41,556 bases of DNA. Origin: Zygnema cylindricum. Lineage: Eukaryota > Streptophyta > Zygnematophyceae > Zygnematales > Zygnemataceae. A model generated the notes under the pieces. That model saw only the letters and a program-made list of their open reading frames with translations. It was not told the DNA's origin and ran no database searches. Below, piece after piece: positions 26,801-36,641 of the stretch (positions within the stretch are counted from its first letter, which is position 1; every line of letters begins with the position of its first letter). The stretch covers positions 1 to 41,556 of the forward strand of contig JBBHKE010003283.1 of NCBI GenBank assembly GCA_037447655.1, given 5' to 3'. A program made the translations under genes and the position numbers.

Positions 26801-27795
26801 TTCAATTCATAAAATAGATGAGGCTGCCTACTAGGCCATAAACTCCTCCTCCCTTGACTCTAGACTCTCACTAACTAGAATACCAGAATCTGAGTCATCT
26901 CCCTCCAATTTGTGTCTAAACTCCATAAGAGTTAAACACCCTTTTACTTCATTCATTTCGAATTTTCCAAGCATATTTTCTATAGCCTCTTTTTGAGTCA
27001 AATTGATAACTTTTTTGTTCTTATCTCTCTCTGTTTGTATTCCTAAAATATACTTGGCCTCTTTGAGGTCTTTCATCTCAAATCTTGATTTTAAGGCTTC
27101 CTCAATGCGGTTTATTTCACTCATAGACTTGCTAATAAGTACGAGATCATCTTCATATACAGTAATATAAAGTACTCTATCCTCCCCTAGCAATATATAC
27201 ACAGAGAACTATTCCTTTTAAAACCTAGTCCAGTTATAAACTCATCTAGCATTAGGTTCCACATTCTAGGGGCATGTTTCAGCCCATACAAGGATTTTAA
27301 CAGTTCCCACACTAATTTGACCTTTCTTTTTTCTTCATACATTTTGGGTTGTTGCATTTATATAGTTTTTTCTAACTCTCCATGGAAAAAGGTTCTTTTG
27401 ACGTCCATCTGATGGACTTCCATATTCTCAATTGCGGCTAAACTTAAGAGAATTCTAACAATTGGAAATCTTACAACTGGAGAGAAAGTCTCCTCAAAAT
27501 CAATTCCCTCTTTTTGATTGTAACCTTTCGCCACAAGTCTGGCCTTATACCTTTCAATTGAGCCATCCGGGTTTAATTTTACCTTGAACACCAGCTTACT
27601 CCCGATGGTTTTTCTGTTCGGAGGAAGCTCGACGAACTCCCACGTTTGAGCTTCCATAATGGATTTCATCTCGTCATTTCCTACCTCGATCCAGTGAGTT
27701 TTTTCCGGTGATGAGAAGGCCTCCCGAATGGTTAGAGGTTCCTCCGAGGCGGTAGAGAATGGAAAGTGCGATCCAGATTGCAGACGGCTACTAGA
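26801..27795 (-). pseudogene. pol: Copia-3 reverse transcriptase, broken; YVDD changed to YEDD
   Basis: The N-terminal part, 27669-27358, reads QTWEFVELPPNRKTIGSKLV and EETFSPVVRFPIVRILLSLA, then a TAA. The later part, 27202-26831, has YEDD at 27146-27157 in place of YVDD and LTQKEAIENMLGKFEMNEVK. Val is changed between Tyr and the two catalytic Asp residues. Stops and frameshifts separate the pieces. Confidence 0.83.
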
Positions 27796-28776
27796 TCACC
27801 TTCCCCCCGGAAATTTTGAGGCGGAGATCGACAGATGTCTGGCGTTCTTTGTTTGTCGTGGAGCCGGATGTGTGTTCTCCAAGAGTGGTGCCATTGGCTC
27901 CGAGGGAGCCATAAGAGGGACTTGAGGGTCCGCGGACACAGTCTCCATAGGTGGCTGCTGAGGAACTTGAAAGCAAATTGTCTTCTTTGTGTCAAAGATG
28001 ACATAATCCTGCAATTTTTCTTCCGCCGGTTTATCTGTCATGGTGAAATTATCAGCCGATTCTCCTTCATCTTTTATAATGATATTCCTTGACACAACTA
28101 CTTTTTTATTATCAAATACATACACTCTATACCCCTTAGAGTTATCATCATATCCCATTAGAATACTCGATAAGCCTTTCGGTTCCATTTTCGAAGTGTT
28201 TTGTGAAGTGTTAAGAATGAAGCACTTACTCCCAAAAACTTTAAAATGAGTGACATGAGGTTTCCTACCTGTCCATAGCTCAAATGGTGTAGTGCTAAAT
28301 GATCTTGATGCAATCCTATTATTTTTATAAACTGCACAGTTAATGGCCTCAGCCAAGAATTTCAAATCTACATTTTTGTCTACATGCATGGATCTAGCAC
28401 TCTGTGTAACTGTTCTATTTAAGCTTTCTGAAACACCATTCTGTTGAGTTCTATATGGAACCGTCAAATGCCAATTAATACGCTCATCCAAAAGAAAATT
28501 TTTAAATTCATTGGACTTATACTCCCCTCCGTTGTCCGATCTCAATTCCAGAATCGAAACTCCATGTAATTTCTCCGCCCAAGCTTTGTAGTGTTTCAAG
28601 TGTTCAAACACTTCACTCTTCTCCTTCATAAAATAAACTTTTGTAAATATGATTAGCTCCATCATCTCCAAGTAGCTCTCGAGCATACAATTCCAATAGT
28701 GATAGTTAGATCTATCGAATATGGGTAGGCATGGGTGTGGGCCCATAACCTGTTGTCCATAGCCTATTTCAGCCAT
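27796..28776 (-). CDS. Copia-3 chimeric frame: Gag N-terminus fused to the integrase core by deletion
   Basis: 326 uninterrupted codons starting at a true ATG. Residues 1 to about 40 are Gag-like (MAEIGYGQQVMGPHPCLPIF, YHYWNCMLESYLEMM). From about residue 43 the protein is integrase (TKVYFMKEKSEVFEHLKHYK; SDNGGEYKSNEF; QQNGVSESLNRTV), then the C-terminal region (GYDDNSKGYRVYVFDNKKVV) and the acidic linker. The rest of Gag, protease, the integrase HHCC domain and its first catalytic Asp are deleted, yet the join is in frame. The second Asp and the Glu remain. Such a protein could not integrate DNA, though DNA-binding or dominant effects are conceivable. Confidence 0.75.
   Translation of the reverse strand: MAEIGYGQQVMGPHPCLPIFDRSNYHYWNCMLESYLEMMELIIFTKVYFMKEKSEVFEHLKHYKAWAEKLHGVSILELRSDNGGEYKSNEFKNFLLDERINWHLTVPYRTQQNGVSESLNRTVTQSARSMHVDKNVDLKFLAEAINCAVYKNNRIASRSFSTTPFELWTGRKPHVTHFKVFGSKCFILNTSQNTSKMEPKGLSSILMGYDDNSKGYRVYVFDNKKVVVSRNIIIKDEGESADNFTMTDKPAEEKLQDYVIFDTKKTICFQVPQQPPMETVSADPQVPLMAPSEPMAPLLENTHPAPRQTKNARHLSISASKFPGGR
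28734..28750 (-). promoter_or_regulatory. Copia-3 primer-binding site, anticodon-arm type
   Basis: On the minus strand, LTR ...GACAACA is followed at once by GGTTATGGGCCCACACC. It matches the initiator tRNA-Met anticodon-arm complement for 13 bases before a CA insertion. As in Copia-1, the ATG inside is in frame (QQVMGPH). Confidence 0.65.
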
Positions 28777-30006
28777 GGACTACTCACGGAAGACACCAAC
28801 ACACTACCCCAAAAACAGTTGTGTTTCAGACAGCACAGATTACTCCACAATAAATAAAAGCAGTTCAAACTGCACCAGTATGCAGTATATACTAGACACT
28901 ATAACCTCCCAAGATTACAGCCTCATCCACAAAGGAATCCAAAAGATATGAGTTCCAGGGTTTCCCAAAAACAACTGACAGCTTATAAAACTGACCAAGT
29001 AGACTTCATACAGATTTCTACAGAATCGACAAAACAGAACGAAACTAGGTAAACAAATAGTTTCTAGGTCATCAAACATAACCACAAAGTTTCATACAAA
29101 AACACCAATCAAGGTGATCACACCATCAGGTCAAAATTGCAGAAAAATAGTCTGCCATTACTTTGATAAAACTTAACTGTGATGATTCAAAATAAACTAA
29201 GTCCAATGTTTTATACTCATAGTAAACTACTGAGTAATCTACACTAATCAACTAACTACACGTTAACCAAGTACTGTACTCGAATAACTATATTGTACAT
29301 CAACGGTACATCTACTGTACCGGAACTACGTCCAAACCCTAATCAGAACTTCTATCCTATTTAATATTGTAACACTAAAAAGTAATTCACTAGGTACAAA
29401 TTTATGTTGCTTCAGATATTTACAAATAGGTACCGTACATACATTGTGCCACTTGCTTAGTCAGCATTTGTTAAACCCGTCCAAATGAATGTACTACCAG
29501 AAACTGAAATCTCCTGGTAGCAAGTCGGTCGGACAAAGCGACGCAACTTGCTTAGTCAACTGTGGTCCCACCATATTTTCTCAGCCGTCGATGTTCGCGG
29601 GATCGACCGATTACATTAGCGTCCGTGCATGAATCTTCCAAAATATACGGAGCGCCGTAAGATGTAATATATATCTTCGCGATAGACGACACGCGTCCCA
29701 TAACATTGTCTTAATGTGGTCCCACTTCGAATCGTGTCCGTTGACTCGATTCGTATCCGCCGTTCATTCCTGTATCGTACAATTTTGTCATGTGTCATTG
29801 TTTTGGATTCAGTACTGAATTGTTCTCGTACGTATACATTTGATCCGCGCCGCGTGTCCCATGAAGTACATTACACTCTTTTGTACCTGAGTTATTGTCA
29901 CACTATTAGAGGTCGGTACTGAAGTGTTAATACTAAAACTATTCTAAGTACCAATCCCTCTCTCATTGACCTATTTACTGAGAACTAAAGCTTTCAAATC
30001 ACAACA
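28751..30006 (-). repeat. Copia-3 5' LTR
   Basis: On the plus strand it runs from TGTTGTCCATAGCC (next to the primer site) to CAAATCACAACA. The gag ATG at 28776 lies within it. It is highly diverged from and longer than the left LTR, so the two may be an old pair or belong to different insertions. No convincing target duplication was found. Confidence 0.6.
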
Positions 30007-30460
30007 ACCTTAGGTGATGTGGTCCTTAGGGATCGAATAAAAACCATGTTTCTTCTCGCGCGACATTACATACAGGCGTGGTGACTTGGGACGCAACAAC
30101 ATCAAAGGAAAAATATTACGCTCAACGAGACCCACCGGACCAGTTTGTCATGCTTGTTGCAAAAAGTTTTCGTTCTTTAGACAAGTCTTTTATTGCTTTC
30201 TCCGCAATTGCATTGAGAAAAAATATAAGTTCAGGGATTTAGGGTGTCCTATATCGAGCAATTATGTTGCTTTTTACCATCAGTGTATCACTAACTCTTT
30301 AACGAGTGTAAACCGCGACCCATCTACAGCGAAGAACGGTGGTAGATTAGAAGTTGGGCCTCCTAAATCTTCCACCAAGTGATCCCATCCATATCCACCA
30401 TCTTCGGGGCTGTGGACTTTAGGGTGTTAGAGTTATGGGGCGTCATTTACTGTAGGTTTT
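30007..30460. other. Spacer between Copia-3 and Copia-4; no gene supported
   Basis: This 450-bp stretch precedes the GTTTT target duplication of Copia-4. The plus-strand frame from 30086 (CHACCKKFSFFRQVFYCF...) begins at TTG, has no recognisable family and may be chance or an exon fragment of unknown origin. Confidence 0.4.
30456..30460. repeat. Copia-4 target-site duplication, left (GTTTT)
   Basis: GTTTT directly precedes the LTR and recurs at 36637-36641 after the other LTR. Confidence 0.8.
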
Positions 30461-31316
30461 TGAAATTATGTGGTCTCTATTAACCCACAAAATGAGCAGG
30501 ATATGTAAAGCCTCTAGGATAATATTTCACCCTTTCACTTTTCCAGTGAATAAGTGCCACACTGACCCACAAATATTCTAACCATCCTCACCCTTGAAGG
30601 ACAAGAGTCCTTTGAGTCAAACGCAAAAAGAATCTATGAATTTGCTCCCCTGAGCAGTAAGTTATGGTAGGCCAAAGTTCGCATATAGATACAAAACGTC
30701 ACCTGGAGCGAGGCGCCTCAAACACGGTAAGTCCCTTAACTCCTACTCACAACTACTTACTAATCTACCCTCGGCCAATTATAAGAGTGTATAGTACAAG
30801 AAGGTACAGTGGCTGATTGTACTTTTTGTACGGCCATTGTACAACATGGCCTTCTGGTTGACACTTGTCAACATGGGAGCCATCGTTCCTCCTCCCATCC
30901 TTTCCGACGTCCAATGATGTGGCGCCACGTGGCACAGCGTGCCGCTATGTTCGAAAGCCGCCAAAGATTCATTCGGGTTTGGCGGGGCCGACAACGTCTG
31001 TCCGATCATGTATTTTACACGGCTAGATTCGTGTCCGCGAGCGTCGTTTGACTATAGATGTCGTTTCGTCAATTTTGGTATGTTTTAATGAAAGTGACGT
31101 TTTGTGTAACACTTTAAATTCATAGAATACTTAATACGTGTATCGTTTTGTAACGCTGTAATGGTTAAAGCGTACGTTTATGCCGAGTTTGCAAACCTAT
31201 GTTCAAAGCTAGTTTAGGGCAACACTGTCGGCAACCATGGTGACTCTCTCTCTCTCTCTCTCCCTTCGCTCTAGGTTATAAATTAAGAAGTGAATATTAA
31301 ATACTTCTTTTCAACA
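30461..31316 (-). repeat. Copia-4 3' LTR (856 bp)
   Basis: Bounded by TGAAATTATGTGG at the left and TTTTCAACA at the right, next to the purine tract complement CTCCCCTTAATTTT. A five-member GTAC cluster is at about 30793-30842, followed by AACATGGCC. A short CT microsatellite lies near 31243-31262. Confidence 0.88.
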
Positions 31317-31561
31317 CTCCCCTTAATTTTTAGTTAACTTTTAATTTAAGTCCACAATTTTCTTTGCAAAATTTTAACTTAGGAGCTTTGAAATGGTGTT
31401 TTTGATAAGCTGCGATAGAGATTGTAGCTTGATTATCACAAAAACATTCTGAGTCCAATATTTCATGAACCCAAGTTCTTCGAGTAGAGATTTTACCCAC
31501 ATTAATTCTTTAGTGGCAGCACATAAAGCCATGTATTCAGCCTCCATAGTGGACTAAGCAA
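31317..31561 (-). pseudogene. pol: Copia-4 RNase H C-terminal remnant
   Basis: The minus strand keeps scattered RNase H matches after the TAG near 31562 (LLSPLWRL/NTWLYVLPLKN-like, then the purine tract) in several frames. The DNQAAI and KHMDIRL blocks are largely eroded. Confidence 0.6.
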
Positions 31562-32317
31562 CTACTTTTTGTTGTTTGCGAACAGCATGCTCCATCCAAT
31601 TTGCAACACATATCCAGTTGTACATCGTCTCATAGGCACATCCCCATAACTGGCATCACTCCAAGTGGTGATGTCAGTGTGCTCCCCTCCCAAATGCAAC
31701 AATAATTCCCTTGTTCCCACCAAATATCTCATCACTCTTTTGGCTGCTTCTCGGTCTCTTTTCCTATGTTCATTTAGACTTCTACTGAGAACGCCTACAG
31801 CTGCAGCTATGTCCGGACGTATACAATTCATAAGGTAAATTAAACTGCCTACAATTTGCCTATAAGGAATTTCTTCCATAAATCTCTTTTCTTCCTCATC
31901 CATCTTATCATTCAAAATCAATATCCCTCCCTCTTCACTCCCTTCCAATACTTTTTTTAGATCCATGGGAGTGGTACACCCATTTGCTTTCTCCATCCAA
32001 AACCTTTCTAGCATATTACCGGTAGCTTCTTTTTGAGTGAGTCTTATAATTCTATTCCCTCTTTCCCTCTCCATTTGAATCCCCAAAATGTATTTTGCTT
32101 CGCCGAGATCTTTCATGCCAAACCGACTTCTCAGATCCTGTTTGAGTTTGTTAATTTTATCTAAGGACTTTCTTAAGACTAACAAATCATCAACATAAAT
32201 AGCAACAAATATCAATCCATTTTCATCTTCAAATATATATATGGAGTGATATGAACTTATTCTAATGTATTCCAAACCTGTCACAAATTTGTCCAATTTT
32301 ATGTTCCATTGCCACAA
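31562..32317 (-). pseudogene. pol: Copia-4 reverse transcriptase C-terminal half and start of RNase H
   Basis: 251 open codons: WQWNIKLDKFVTGLEYIRIS, the catalytic YVDD at 32186-32197, LGEAKYILGIQMERE, PYRQIVGSLIYLMNCIRPDI, REAAKRVMRYLVGTRELLLH and WSDASYGDVPMRRCTTGYVL. The frame is lost upstream around 32320-32440 by stops. Confidence 0.87.
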
Positions 32318-32443
32318 GGCTTGCTTAAGGCCATAAAGTGATTTTATCAGTTTGTACGCCTTTCATTCTTCTCCACTTTCCACGAATCCTTATGGTTGCC
32401 TCATGTAGATTTCTTCTTCCAACTCTGCGTGGAAGTAAGCGGT

Positions 32444-33140
32444 CTAAATATCCATCTGGTGTATATCCATATCCTCTGTTGCTGCTAAACTTAAGAGGAT
32501 TCTGACAGAAGGGAATCTAACTACGGGTGCAAAGGTTTCTTTATTGTCTATTCCTTCTTTTTGAGTATAACCTTTAGCAACCAACCTAGCCTTACATCTT
32601 TCAATGGTATTATCTAGGCTTAGGTTAAGCTTAAAAACCCACTTACATCCAATCGGTTTTCTGTCCGGTGGACAATCTACCAACTCCCATGTATTGGATT
32701 CCATGATAGAGGCCATTTCTTCATTGATGGCAGTGATCCACCGGCTACTTTGTGGGGTATTTATGGCCTCTACGTATGTCTGAGGTTCTTCTAGGTGAGA
32801 CATTTTTGTGAGTTTGTTATTTACATGTCTTTCTTGAAGTCGTTTACTACTTTTTCCTCCTTCAAAATCTGACGCCGGTATGGAAGGCATCTTTGGGTTT
32901 CGTTTAGAAAGATTTTCATCTCCCCTGTCTTCCAATTCCGGTGTTTGATCAAGTTCCTCAGCGATTTCCACTTCGTATTTTGGTGTTACCTCGGATGTTG
33001 TCTTTTCGTCCTTCTCCTTTGGCACATTTGCAAATTTTTCCTTCTCCCCGTATCCTTCTCTTCATTTCCCAAGTCAAAGTCAGAATAGTGACCTGATTCA
33101 AATCTGATTTTGACTTCTTTGTTATATTTAAATGGATCAA
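32444..33140 (-). pseudogene. pol: Copia-4 linker and RT N-terminal half
   Basis: 193 codons with KRNPKMPSIPASDFEGGKSS, NEEMASIMESNTWELVDCPP, KPIGCKWVFKLNL, ARLVAKGYTQKEGI and PVVRFPSVRILLSLA, then a TAG in HQMDI. The part at 33140-33025 is in a shifted frame (EEDTGRRKN/EMKRRIRGEG), so a frameshift lies near 33050. Confidence 0.83.
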
Positions 33141-33860
33141 TAGACTTTACTTCATTCATCACCACTATGTGTTTTACCAAAATGATATCTATTTTTTTCA
33201 AGTCATACACTCGATATCGTTTTGTGCTCTCATCATATCCTACAAGATATCTTGGTTTCCCTCTTCCCTCTAACTTCTATTTAGTCTTATCCGAATCCAA
33301 ACTGTAGACTTGACTTCCGAACACTCTCAAACTAGAAAAATCTGGTTTTTTTCCTGTCCACCTTTCATACGGAGTTTCCTCCTTATTTGCCGAAGTTAGC
33401 ACTCTATTTTTGATGAAGTTAGCATAGTTCATAGACTCAGCCCAAAACTGCAATTCTATTCTTTTATGAGTTATCATACTTCTGGACATATCTTCTAAAG
33501 TTCTATTCACTCTTTCTGCTACTCCATTTTGTTCCGGATTATATGGAACAGTTTTCTCATAATGGATTCCTTCTTCTTTAAGAAATTCTTCAAATTCCTT
33601 TGAGGTGTATTCTTTCCCATTATCACTTCTTATTTCTTTTATTGAGGTTTCATGTAATTTTTCACTCTATACTTGTATTGTTTGAAACATCTTAGTACCT
33701 CTCACTTATGTCTAAGAAAATATACCTTAGTGTATCTAGACCAATCATTTATAATGGTTAACATCCATCTTTTCCACCCATGTGAAGCATACCTAGCTGG
33801 TCCCCAAACATCAGTGTGAACTAGATCTAATACTTTCTCTCTTCTAAATGTGGATGCCTT
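33141..33860 (-). pseudogene. pol: Copia-4 integrase core and C-terminus (DD35E retained)
   Basis: The minus strand shows HTDVWGP (Asp codon at 33810-33812), SDNGKEYT (Asp at 33622-33624) and NGVAERVNRT (Glu at 33514-33516). The last two are separated by 35 codons, the canonical spacing. TPYERWTGKKPDFSSLRVFG follows, then a TAG at 33277-33279 located at the same codon as the TAG at 19506 in Copia-1. Other stops occur around 33660-33720. Confidence 0.85.
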
Positions 33861-34652
33861 TCAAAGTGGAAGTCTATGAATCTTCCCTTGGGCACATCCA
33901 CTAGAATCATCTGAGGTCTCATCATCTCCAAACTCAATTCCATCCACTATTCTTTTTTTCTTCATTTTCTTTAATCTATCTAGATTCACATGCCCCAACC
34001 TCTTGTGCCAAAGCAACATATCACTTCCACACAAGTAGAGAACACCCTTTTCATTGCAAAGTACAATTCTGAACATTCCTTGACTACCGTTTTCATCTAT
34101 GAAATAAACCTCATTATCAAAGCTAGATGTAAAGATTCCTTTCTTAGTTCCGGTTTCGAACTCTTTTTCATCTAGAACAGCTGTAGAAACTAGATTCTTG
34201 CTAAGCTGTGAAATGTAAAGAACATTTGAGAGTGTTACAATTAAAGCTTTTCCATCAACTAGAACCTGTAAATCAACCGATCTAACAAGACTTGTGGTTT
34301 CTACTCTACCATCTCCATACTCCATCTCAACTGTTGGAATTTTTCTTAATTTAGTAAACCACCTCTTATCCTTGCACATATGCATTGAGGCCTCTGAGTC
34401 TATGATCCACCCATCCTCAGGTGGATCCCTCTTACCTCTGAAAACACACTTCTGTCTCCGTAGAATATCTGCATGCTTCTCAGTGGTTTTTGGTTTAAGA
34501 AGAAGCTCCCCATGCTCCTCTTCCAGTTCGGTTACGTCATCTTCTTCCTCGTCATGAACTAGAGTCAGAAATGCCTTTTTCTTTCCTCCATCTTTGGAGG
34601 AACCTTGTCCATCTTTCAGTCGTAGATCTGCAGGCTTGACACAATCTGCCAT
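33861..34652 (-). pseudogene. pol: Copia-4 Gag C-terminus, protease and integrase HHCC domain
   Basis: 263 open codons. It begins in the zinc-knuckle tail (MADCVKPADLRLKDGQG) and passes through ADILRRQKCVFRGK, where the Gln matches the Copia-1 TAG at 18333. The protease motif is WIIDSEASMHMCKDKR, with Glu replacing Gly in D-S-G-A-S. WHKRLGHVNLDRLKK follows, then SSGCAQGKIHRLPL, where one zinc-binding Cys is Ser. Confidence 0.85.
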
Positions 34653-35606
34653 ATAATGTCCCGGTTACTTGTAGAACTGACATAATCCACCTCGAGGAGC
34701 TCCTCTCCCCTGTCAATCAAATCTGCCACCTCCTTGTCTTTTTCCTCCAAAGTTTCGATAGGGATCCTTTCCCTTTTCCTCATCACGCTTCCGCCAATCA
34801 GATCCAGCAGCCAATGCTTGAACACTCAGACTTCCTCTCCTAAGTTCTATGGTACTCTATTTCACTAAAATCATCCCCACTGTATCATCCCAATTCCAAT
34901 TGCTATCACCTAGATCTTGCAACTGATTAATGATATTCTCATACTCTTCAAGTAGTTTCATTATCAGTGTATTTACTCTTTGTCTCTCAGACCATGAGTT
35001 ACCTGCGCTCTCTAGTTCTCCAAATAATGCTCATAAGTCATTGAAATAATCATTCATACTTCCTCCCTTGTAAGTATAACCTGAAATCTTATTTTCTGCC
35101 AGCTGTTGGTGTTGCAATGACCCATTCTTATATTTGTTTACTAGAGATACCCAAATCTGAGAGGAATATCTAACATGCATAAAGGAAATGGCAATACCCT
35201 TCACTACACTTTTGAGAATTAAGAGCTTAGCCACCTTATCCTTATAGTTCCAATTTTCATATTTTGACGGTTCGGTCTGACTCCTTGTCACCATTGCTGG
35301 TGGTGCTGCTGCCGGTATCGTCCTTGATAGTGGAGTCCCTCGAGAAGCAACTTCTCCTTTTTCTCCTTCCATGATTATTTCTTCCCCTTCCTCGTCACCG
35401 CTCGTGATGGTGGCTGATGTTTTAACAACTGTTGTGGCGGAGGTGCTAGAAAAAGGTGTTCCTCCAAACCCAGGTGGAGGTGGGCATCGAATTTGCCCAG
35501 ACACTATGCCCCATAGGTGCTTTTCAAAAAGTTCTCCCTCCATCATTATTTCCCAATAAAGAAAGTCTTATCCATTAAATATCGGCACCCTAGAGGGTGG
35601 GCCCAT
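34653..35606 (-). pseudogene. gag: Copia-4 Gag, broken
   Basis: The ATG at 35606-35604 lies inside the primer site and starts MGPPSRVPIFNG, followed at once by an in-frame TAA. The in-frame codon shortly upstream of this ATG is also TAA, so in this copy Gag could only start here. The open part 35546-35031 holds FEKHLWGIVSGQIRCPPPPG, KVAKLLILKSVVKGIAISFM and SLQHQQLAENKISGYTYKGG. The zinc knuckle near 34680 has Tyr in place of the second Cys (CQFYK). Confidence 0.83.
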
Positions 35607-35610
35607 AACC
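35596..35610 (-). promoter_or_regulatory. Copia-4 primer-binding site, anticodon-arm type
   Basis: GGTTATGGGCCCACC (minus strand) directly abuts the LTR end ...ATTTCA. It is complementary for 15 contiguous bases to GGUGGGCCCAUAACC of plant initiator tRNA-Met (recalled sequence). It contains the Gag start codon. Confidence 0.78.
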
Positions 35611-35902
35611 TGAAATTATGTGGTCTCCATTAACCTACAGAATGAGCAGCCTATGTAAAGCCTATAGGATAATATTTGACCCTTTCACTTTCCCACTGAA
35701 AAAGTGCCCCCCAGGCACACAAATATTCTAAACACCATCATCTCTATGAGGACAAGACTCCCTTGAGTCAAACGCAAAAAGAATCACTAAATTTGCCCCC
35801 TTGAGCATTAAGTTATGGCTGGCCAAAGATGGCCTATAAATATAAAAGGTCACCTAGAGAGAGGCGCCTCAAACACGCTAAGTCCCTTAACTCCTACTCA
35901 CA

Positions 35903-36006
35903 ACTACTTACTACTCTACCCTCGGCCAATCAAAAGAGTGTATAGTACAAGAAGACTACTTACTACTCTACCCTCGGCCAATCAAAAGAGTGTATAGTAC
36001 AAGAAG
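35903..36006. repeat. 52-bp perfect tandem duplication
   Basis: ACTACTTACTACTCTACCCT...AGAAG is repeated twice in direct succession. It is single in the other LTR. Confidence 0.92.
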
Positions 36007-36200
36007 ATTGTACTTCTTGTACGACAATTGTTCAACATGGCCTTGTGGTTGACACTTGTCAATATGGGAGCCATCGTTCCTCCTCTCATCCTTTCCCGTG
36101 TCCAATGATGTGGCGCCACGTGGCACAGTGCGCCGCTATGTTCGAAAGCCGCCAAATATTCATTCAGGATTGGCGGGGGCGACAACGTCTGTGTGATCAT

Positions 36201-36266
36201 GTATTTTACACGGCTAGATTCGTGTCCGCAAGCGTATTTTACACGGCTAGATTCGCGTCCGCGAGC
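36201..36266. repeat. 33-bp tandem duplication
   Basis: GTATTTTACACGGCTAGATT... occurs twice with two base differences. It is single at about 31011 in the other LTR. Confidence 0.9.
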
Positions 36267-36445
36267 GCCATTTGACTATAGATGTCGTTTCGTCAATTTT
36301 GGTATGTTTTAATGAAAGTGGCGTTTTGCGTAACACTTTAAATTCATAGAAAACTTAATACGTGTATTGTTTCGTTAACGCCGTAATGGTTAAAGCGTAC
36401 GTTTATGCCGAGTTTGCAGACTTAGGTTCAAATATGGTTTGGGGC

Positions 36446-36540
36446 AACATTTTGGCAATCTGTCAATCTGTCTGCCGAGCAACATTTGGGCAATCTATCA
36501 ATCTGTCTGCCTGTCAATCTGTCTGCCCGTCTGCCTGTTT
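36446..36540. repeat. CAATCTGTCTGCC minisatellite
   Basis: Five to six imperfect units of (GTCAATCTGTCTGCC)-type sequence, absent from the other LTR. Confidence 0.85.
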
Positions 36541-36636
36541 TTTTCTTACTATGGCGGCAGCCATGGTGACTCTCTCTCGCTCTCTTCACTCTAGAGTCTA
36601 AATTAAAAAGTGAATATTAATGACTTTTTTTCAACA

Positions 36637-36641
36637 GTTTT
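36637..36641. repeat. Copia-4 target-site duplication, right (GTTTT)
   Basis: Exact repeat of 30456-30460. Confidence 0.8.

Larger units (their letters stand above)
30461..36636 (-). mobile_element. Copia-4, near full-length minus-strand Ty1/copia element (6,176 bp)
   Basis: The LTRs lie at 30461-31316 and 35611-36636 (TGTTGAAA...ATTTCA on the minus strand), with a 5-bp duplication GTTTT. Primer site, purine tract and all five domains are present in copia order. The LTRs are about 90% alike apart from tandem expansions, so it is older than Copia-1. Multiple stops and frameshifts inactivate it. It is related to Copia-1 in LTR and protein sequence. Confidence 0.92.
35611..36636 (-). repeat. 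Copia-4 5' LTR (1,026 bp) with three tandem expansions
   Basis: It matches the 3' LTR but is 170 bp longer. The excess comes from a 52-bp duplication (35903-35954, 35955-36006), a 33-bp duplication (36201-36233, 36234-36266) and a CAATCTGTCTGCC minisatellite (about 36446-36540). Confidence 0.88.

Noticed and set aside
27728-28249. Plus-strand frames opposite the Copia-3 chimera
   Set aside because: They are shadows of the minus-strand integrase and linker coding sequence.
30086-30382. Cys-containing frame (CHACCKKFSFFRQVFYCF) as a zinc-finger gene
   Set aside because: It starts at TTG, shows no regular metal-binding spacing beyond one CxxC, and has no upstream exon that I can support.
16196-36636. 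Endogenous retrovirus or pararetrovirus
   Set aside because: Integrase precedes RT and the RT is of RVT_2 type without an envelope gene, which is the Ty1/copia arrangement.
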